Shown one piece after another: positions 59,306-64,000 of a DNA stretch of 64,000 nt. Origin of the DNA: Bacillus sp. FJAT-18017 (GTDB taxonomy: Bacteria > Bacillota > Bacilli > Bacillales > Cytobacillaceae). Under the pieces are notes generated by a model. That model was not told the origin of the DNA and searched no databases. It saw nothing but the letters and a program-made list of their open reading frames with translations. Position 1 is the first letter of the stretch. Every line of letters begins with the position of its first letter. Position numbers and translations under genes: made by a program. Location: NCBI RefSeq assembly GCF_001278805.1, contig NZ_CP012602.1, forward strand, positions 4,803,501 to 4,867,500, given 5' to 3'.

Positions 59306-60274
59306 ATTAAAGCAATTGTGAGTAACCAATACGGGACCCCTGATGTCCTAAAATTAAAGGATGTAGAGAAGCCTATCCCAAAAGACAATCAAGTACTCGT
59401 CAGGATCCATGCCTCCTCTGTTAATTTTGGCAACCTCGTCCTTTTGAAAGGGGAGCCTTTCCTGGCCCGGTTCGTGTTCGGTCTTCGCAAACCCAAATAC
59501 CCAATACCAGGCGGCGATATCGCTGGCCGGGTTGAGGCGGTAGGCAAGGATGTTACTCAATTCGCTCCTGGTGACGAGGTGTTCGGTGATCTTTCAGGCT
59601 GTGGATGGGGCGGGTATGCGGAGTATGTTGCTGTCCCTGAGAGCGCACTCGCTATGAAACCAGGCAATTTAACGTATGAGGAGGCAGCGGCTTTCCCGAT
59701 GGCAGCCACGACCGCACTCCAGAGCCTGCGTGATAAAGGAAAAACACAGGCAGGTAAAAAGGTGCTAATCAATGGGGCATCCGGCGGTGTCGGTACGTTT
59801 GCCGTCCAAATTGCCAAGGCGATGGGTGCGGAAGTAACCGCGGTATGCAGCACGAGGAATGCCGAAACTGCTAAGTCAATTGGAGCAGACTACGTCATTG
59901 ATTACAAAAAGGAAAGCTTCACACAGAAACCAGAGCGCTATGACTTGATTCTAGGTGTAAATGGACACCAGCCGATTTCCGCCTACAAAAATGCTTTAAA
60001 TGATAATGGTATTTTTGTCCATGTCGGGGGCTCGGAGTCCCAGATGTTCCAAGCAATGGCACTAGGCCCTTGGATTTCGATGACCAGTAATAAAAAAGTT
60101 GGCAGCTTCCTTCAGCGGCAAAATCAACACGACTTGATTGCAATAAAAGAGCTTGTAGAAGCAGGAAAAGTAAAACCTGTTATTGATCGGAAGTATCAGC
60201 TTAGTGATGTGGCCGATGCCTTCAGGTATTTTTCAGAGGGGCATGCTCAGGGGAAAGTCGTTATTACTATTTAA
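59306..60274 (+). CDS. MDR-family NAD(P)H:quinone reductase-like protein
   Basis: A medium-chain dehydrogenase/reductase of about 322 residues without the zinc ligands. Substrate-domain motif PGGDIAGRVEAVG and the nucleotide-binding INGASGGVGTFAVQIAKAMGA are clear. By homology the protein should begin (M)KAIVSNQYGTPDVLKL, whose first codon is ATT 59306, 9 nt after AAGGAG. The alternatives are TTG 59297, touching the ribosome binding site, or TTG 59264 with none. ATT initiation is rare but possible. Confidence 0.82.
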   Translation: MKAIVSNQYGTPDVLKLKDVEKPIPKDNQVLVRIHASSVNFGNLVLLKGEPFLARFVFGLRKPKYPIPGGDIAGRVEAVGKDVTQFAPGDEVFGDLSGCGWGGYAEYVAVPESALAMKPGNLTYEEAAAFPMAATTALQSLRDKGKTQAGKKVLINGASGGVGTFAVQIAKAMGAEVTAVCSTRNAETAKSIGADYVIDYKKESFTQKPERYDLILGVNGHQPISAYKNALNDNGIFVHVGGSESQMFQAMALGPWISMTSNKKVGSFLQRQNQHDLIAIKELVEAGKVKPVIDRKYQLSDVADAFRYFSEGHAQGKVVITI

Positions 60275-60281
60275 AACTACG

Positions 60282-60312
60282 AAAAAGGACTTCACTGTAA
60301 TGAAGTCCTTTT
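60282..60312 (+). terminator. terminator of the MDR gene
   Basis: AAAGGACTTCA / TGAAGTCCTTTT stem after the stop codon. Confidence 0.85.
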
Positions 60313-60405
60313 CTACGTTTAATTTTACACTCCTATTGGAATTACTGCGTCTCTTCTCCTGCCGGTTTCCCATGAATAAGGTCCCACCACCATTCAGACA
60401 CAACG

Positions 60406-60434
60406 AAAAAAGAACGCACAGCTGACTGTGCGTT
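60406..60434 (-). terminator. terminator of serA
   Basis: GAACGCACAG / CTGTGCGTTC stem followed by TTTTTT on the minus strand. Confidence 0.88.
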
Positions 60435-60441
60435 CAAGTTA

Positions 60442-62037
60442 TTAATGATCCGGATACAATTCCAGCAGCTGTGCTTCCTTCAATCCGTCGATGGCAGTAA
60501 GGCCTTGAAGGACCTCATGGCTGATTGGTTTATCAAGTGTCAGCACCATGATGGCCTCACCGCCGACATCGGCCCGGCCTACCTGCATCGTACCAATGTT
60601 AATTTGGTGATCCCCCAGAAGTGCACCTACTCTTCCGATCATCCCGGGAACATCGTGATGATTGATGAATAACAGATGACGTTCAGGACGGACATCGACC
60701 CGGTACTGATTAATCTTTACAATCCGTTCGCCATATCCATTGAGAACTGTGGCACCAATGCAAGCTTTTCTGTTTCCGTTTGCGACCGTGACTTCCACAT
60801 AATTCGCAAAGCCTTTATTATTGGTGTTTTTCCTGACAGTGTGCGGAACCCCATGCTCATTTAAGAGGTGCAGGGCATTGACGAGATTTACAGAATCGCT
60901 CAGGTGATGGGTCAGTACTCCTTTTACAATCGACCTTGAAATAAGGTCTGTGTCTCCCTTAATCAAATCTCCGTAGTAATCAATGTCGACTTTATTGGGC
61001 GCTTCGTGCAACAGCTGGATAACAAGCTGGCCGACCTGTTCCCCAAGCCGTAGATATGGTTGTAGGCTCTTCATCGCTTCCGTGGAGATTTGCGGCATGT
61101 TGACAGCGTGGCGGACAACCTTTGTTTGAAGAATTTCAATGATTTCCTCACTAACCTCTTCAGCGACCTTTTCCTGTGCTTCGACTGTCGATGCCCCAAG
61201 ATGCGGGGTGGTAATGATTCGCGGGTGATTGAGCAGTCCGTTGTTCGTAGGCGGCTCTGTCTGGAATACATCAAGTGCAGCCCCTGCTACATGGCCTTCA
61301 TTGATTGACCTCACCAGTGCTTCCTCGTCGATAATCCCGCCTCTTGCACAGTTAATAAACCTGACACCCCTTTTTGTTTTTGCCAAAAATTCATCATCCA
61401 CCAGATTTCGGGTCGCATTAATAAGCGGTGTGTGAATCGTAATAAAATCGGAATTTCTCGCAATTTCATCGACTGTTGCCTTGGCGATTCCAAGTTTGGC
61501 TGCACGCTCTTCGGTCAGATAGGGGTCAAAGCCGAGAATCTCCATTCCAAAGCTTTTTGCCCGCTTGGCAACCTCAGTACCGATTTTACCCATACCGATG
61601 ACTCCTAGAGTTTTCCTGTATAATTCGACTCCCTGGAAGGCACCGCGGTTCCATTCACCTTTGGACGTAATCTCGTGGGCCTGCGGGATATTACGGGCGA
61701 GCGCAAGCAGCATCGCCAACGTGTGCTCAGTAGCAGCAATGGTATTCCCGCCAGGCGCGTTAATTACAAGAATTCCTTTACGAGTCGCCGCGCTTACATC
61801 AATGTTATCCACACCGACCCCGGCCCGGGCAATCACCTTTAGGCGGTCCGCCTTCTGAACGATGTCCTCGGTTACCTTTGTTTGGCTGCGGACAATTAAC
61901 GCATCATAATGATGGATTTGCTCAACGAGATCGGAGTGCGGAAGGCCAACCTGCTTAACTACGGTGAAAAGAGGATGTTCATATAAAGCTTGAAGCCCGC
62001 TATCACTAATACTATCTGTAATCAACACCTTAAACAT
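60442..62037 (-). CDS. serA: D-3-phosphoglycerate dehydrogenase SerA
   Basis: First enzyme of serine synthesis, oxidising 3-phosphoglycerate with NAD. The 531 residues comprise the 2-hydroxyacid dehydrogenase catalytic and NAD domains (GVIGMGKIGTEVAKRAKSFG, DVFQTEPP, TPHLGAST), an intervening ASB domain and a C-terminal ACT domain for serine feedback. I use ATG 62037 (FKVLITDSIS), just after GGGGAGG; the frame is open to 62064. It follows the aminotransferase by 106 bp under the same T-box. Confidence 0.95.
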   Translation of the reverse strand: MFKVLITDSISDSGLQALYEHPLFTVVKQVGLPHSDLVEQIHHYDALIVRSQTKVTEDIVQKADRLKVIARAGVGVDNIDVSAATRKGILVINAPGGNTIAATEHTLAMLLALARNIPQAHEITSKGEWNRGAFQGVELYRKTLGVIGMGKIGTEVAKRAKSFGMEILGFDPYLTEERAAKLGIAKATVDEIARNSDFITIHTPLINATRNLVDDEFLAKTKRGVRFINCARGGIIDEEALVRSINEGHVAGAALDVFQTEPPTNNGLLNHPRIITTPHLGASTVEAQEKVAEEVSEEIIEILQTKVVRHAVNMPQISTEAMKSLQPYLRLGEQVGQLVIQLLHEAPNKVDIDYYGDLIKGDTDLISRSIVKGVLTHHLSDSVNLVNALHLLNEHGVPHTVRKNTNNKGFANYVEVTVANGNRKACIGATVLNGYGERIVKINQYRVDVRPERHLLFINHHDVPGMIGRVGALLGDHQINIGTMQVGRADVGGEAIMVLTLDKPISHEVLQGLTAIDGLKEAQLLELYPDH

Positions 62038-62143
62038 TGTTCTGCCTCCCCACTGGTTTTTCAAGGTTTGTTTGTCTTTTGAAAGCTTGCTCTTTGAGTT
62101 TTAGTCGTTTATATTTTCTTTCCCCATTTGTTTAAAAACTGGG

Positions 62144-63334
62144 TCAAGTTCGTACCCATTCGTTTTGCTCTTGCTTTAACAGGCTATTAAGCCAAACTTC
62201 CTTAGCTTTTGAGGTTGCTGCTCCGAGCACTTCCTTTTCACCTAGCTGAGCGAGTGCCAATTCCATCCCTGTTAAAACCTTCATCACATCAAACGGTGTG
62301 CAATAGCCCATATGTCCAATGCGGATGATTTCTCCTTTCAGCTTTTTCTGGCCGCCCGCGATGGTAATGGCAAACTGGTCCTGCAGCACTTTTTTCAGCT
62401 GCCTGGTTTTTTCATTGTTGGTTACGATTGCTGTCACGGTAGAGGATGCATCTTCATCGCTAGTCAGCAGCGGCATGCCCAATGCTTTAACCCCTTCACG
62501 GACCATTTCCTTTAGCAGAAGGTGACGGGAAACAACATGGTCAAAACCTTCCTCCTCCAGCATCCTGCAAACCTCAAGCGTTCCGTATATCAAAGAGACA
62601 GCTGGCGTAAATGGCGTCGACGTTTCTTTTTCAAAAGAAGAGAAGTAGCGGTTTAAATCAAGGTAAAACCGTTTTGTCTTGCAGGCAGAGATGGCGGCCC
62701 TAGCCTTATCACTGGTTGCGATGAAGGCAAGCCCTGGCGGGAGCATGAGAGCTTTCTGGGAACCCGCTGCCAGGATGTCAATATGCCAGGCTTCCATATC
62801 CACCTTTACTGCACCAATGCAGCTAACTCCATCAACAATAAATAACGCGTCGGACTGCTCCTTGACTACATCACCCAGCGCCTTTATTGGGTTGAACACA
62901 CCTGTCGAGGTTTCACAATAGGTAGCGAAAACCGCCTTAACACTGACGTTAATTTTTTTAAAAAAATCATCAAGTTCCAGTGGGGAACACGTTTTTCCCC
63001 ATTCTATTTCAAGTCGGTGCACATTAGCACCAAATGCCTCACAAATACTGGCGAACCGGTCCCCAAATGCGCCTGTGACAATTACAACCACATCGTCGCC
63101 TTCCTCCACTACGTTGGCAGCGGCTGTTTCCAGTGCGGCCGTCCCACTTCCAGAAATGATTGTCACAGGATTTTCCGAGCCGAATGCTGGCCGGAGCCGT
63201 AACGATACCTCTTCAAGAAGGTTCGAGAACTGTTTACTGCGATGCGCGATCATCGACTGGTTCATCGCATGCTTTACTCGTTCTGGGACTGGCGTGGGTC
63301 CCGGGGTAAATAGGGCTTGCTGGTCAATCATCAT
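62144..63334 (-). CDS. class V aminotransferase, probable phosphoserine/serine-pathway enzyme
   Basis: A 396-residue PLP enzyme of the alanine-glyoxylate/serine-pyruvate type (TPGPTPVPERV, then SGSGTAALETAAANVV), with PLP Lys in AAGSQKALMLPPG. Its pairing with serA behind a T-box suggests it supplies the transamination step of serine synthesis (in place of SerC), as proposed for similar pairs in other bacteria. Glyoxylate aminotransferase activity is an alternative. ATG 63334 lies about 11 nt after GGAGGG. Confidence 0.82.
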   Translation of the reverse strand: MMIDQQALFTPGPTPVPERVKHAMNQSMIAHRSKQFSNLLEEVSLRLRPAFGSENPVTIISGSGTAALETAAANVVEEGDDVVVIVTGAFGDRFASICEAFGANVHRLEIEWGKTCSPLELDDFFKKINVSVKAVFATYCETSTGVFNPIKALGDVVKEQSDALFIVDGVSCIGAVKVDMEAWHIDILAAGSQKALMLPPGLAFIATSDKARAAISACKTKRFYLDLNRYFSSFEKETSTPFTPAVSLIYGTLEVCRMLEEEGFDHVVSRHLLLKEMVREGVKALGMPLLTSDEDASSTVTAIVTNNEKTRQLKKVLQDQFAITIAGGQKKLKGEIIRIGHMGYCTPFDVMKVLTGMELALAQLGEKEVLGAATSKAKEVWLNSLLKQEQNEWVRT

Positions 63335-63397
63335 CCTTCATCATTCCCTCCGCTAATTATCTTCCAATCCAAAACCAAAGGCCCAAGAAAACAAAAT

Positions 63398-63660
63398 AAA
63401 AACGCCCCCCATAACAGAGCATGCGTCTGTTATGAGGGGCGTGGAATAAACGCGGTGCCACCCTCATTCGTTGCCAGTTAAAAGGCAACATCTCAAGAAA
63501 GATAACGGTTTTCACCGTGTCCGCCTACTTTATAGTTGTTCGGCAGACCAGTTCAGAAGTGCTGGGCTTTAATAAGAAAGGCATCGGTTCACAGCGGCCA
63601 CCGACTCTCTGGGACTCCTTCTTATAGCCGTCTTCATCAGTACTTTTAGAATATACAGAA
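63398..63660 (-). promoter_or_regulatory. T-box leader of the aminotransferase-serA operon
   Basis: On the minus strand the T-box sequence AGGGTGGCACCGCG lies at 63451-63464, followed by a strong terminator (ACGCCCCTCATAACAGA / TCTGTTATGGGGGGCGT, then TTTTT) at 63398-63442. Upstream are a long stem I with AGAGAG-like bulge. A UCU at 63555-63557 is a candidate specifier, consistent with tRNA-Ser, but I cannot fold stem I reliably. Uncharged tRNA would allow read-through into serine genes. Confidence 0.88.
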
Positions 63661-63661
63661 T

Positions 63662-63690
63662 ACTTTATCGTGTTAATTGCCATTTGTAAA
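63662..63690 (-). promoter_or_regulatory. SigA-type promoter of the T-box operon
   Basis: Minus strand: TTTACA, 17-nt spacer, TAAAGT, just before the T-box leader. Confidence 0.5.
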
Positions 63691-63856
63691 GACTTTTTTG
63701 TATGAAAAAGTATGTTATTGATACAACTAATAGGGTAATAAACCAAAAATTATAGTAAAAAAGGTTGTCGATTTGAGGATTTCACGATAAACTTACTTTG
63801 ATAAACCTACTTATATAAAGTAACTTAATTTAGCTAATATAACTGGAGGACTACCA

Positions 63857-64000
63857 TTGATACATGAAAAGAACAACTCCTTCGAGATCGGCCTTTACAC
63901 CCTAGGGGATATTTGTCCTGACCCTCATACTGGACAAACAATTAGTGCGGGAGAGCGCCTGAAAGAAATCATGGCTGCTGCAAAGCTAGCAGATGAGGCA
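63857..64000 (+). CDS. LLM-class flavin-dependent oxidoreductase (N-terminal part, runs off the window)
   Basis: Forty-eight codons are visible from TTG 63857, 6 nt after GGAGGA. FEIGLYTLGDICPDPHTGQT and ERLKEIMAAAKLADEA match the start of luciferase-like proteins and parallel the start of the gene at 57712 ([13 protein letters not shown], then [15 protein letters not shown]). The substrate is unknown; the gene continues beyond 64000. Confidence 0.75.
   Translation, partial: MIHEKNNSFEIGLYTLGDICPDPHTGQTISAGERLKEIMAAAKLADEA

Noticed and set aside
63525..63746. 73-residue minus-strand ORF in the T-box region
   Set aside because: It runs through the structured leader RNA and has no ribosome binding site.

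Overview
The window is a chromosomal segment of a motile, Gram-positive, low-to-moderate GC Bacillaceae bacterium. The evidence is a Bacillus-type flagellar gene set (flgBC-fliEFGHIJ, FliY, SigD, FlgM, FlhO/FlhP, FlaG, FliS/FliT), AGGAGG-like ribosome binding sites with frequent GTG/TTG starts, a T-box leader, BmrA and SerA homologues, and Bacillus-style palindromic intergenic repeats. Almost everything from 3 kb to 54 kb serves motility, and nearly all of it lies on the minus strand. I cannot name the species.

Layout. 1-3 kb: a PhaC-type polyhydroxyalkanoate synthase behind a small basic ORF, then a secreted CAP-domain protein. 3.1-5.8 kb: a ComA-like response regulator and a PAS-PAS histidine kinase whose C-terminus looks ComP-like. 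6-21.3 kb: the main flagellar operon read on the minus strand, flgB-flgC-fliE-fliF-fliG-fliH-fliI-fliJ, then fliO-fliP-fliQ-fliR-flhB-flhA-flhF-flhG, a small membrane protein and sigD. 21.4-25.6 kb: a glucosaminidase-like protein, a small unknown, fliT, fliS, an RsfA-like regulator and a PilZ protein. 25.7-30 kb: flgM-flgN-flgK-flgL, then flaG and a YviE/DUF6470 gene. 30.2-33 kb: a free-standing LAGLIDADG endonuclease facing the flagellin gene hag, which is split by a 365-nt group I intron, followed by a CsrA gene holding two CsrA domains in one chain. 33-37 kb: fliD, flhO-flhP, a YaaR-like gene. 37-42.5 kb: fliK-flgD-flgE-fliM-fliY-cheY, the block that in B. subtilis sits between fliJ and fliO. 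42.6-52 kb: a CheR paralogue, motAB on the plus strand, and a chemotaxis operon cheA-cheW-mcp-cheR-cheB. 52-54 kb: a GGDEF-EAL protein. 54.4-64 kb: non-motility genes (BmrA-like exporter, HAD hydrolase, two flavin-dependent LLM oxidoreductases, quinone-reductase-like MDR protein, and a T-box-led class V aminotransferase plus serA).

Regulation. Promoters close to the SigD consensus (TAAA-N15/16-GCCGATAA) can be read in front of fliS, flgM, flaG, hag, the csrA-like gene and fliD, so the late genes form a SigD regulon under FlgM control. c-di-GMP input is suggested by the GGDEF-EAL protein and the PilZ receptor. No fliL, flbD/swrD, fliW, cheC, cheD or cheV is present in the window.

The most unusual region is 30-33 kb: an intron-split flagellin gene, a homing endonuclease lying just outside the gene on the opposite strand and sharing short sequences with the intron core, and a single-chain tandem CsrA with no FliW partner nearby. 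Two arrays of hairpin-forming tandem repeats (52 bp at 45.5 kb, 51 bp at 57.5 kb) are also unexplained.
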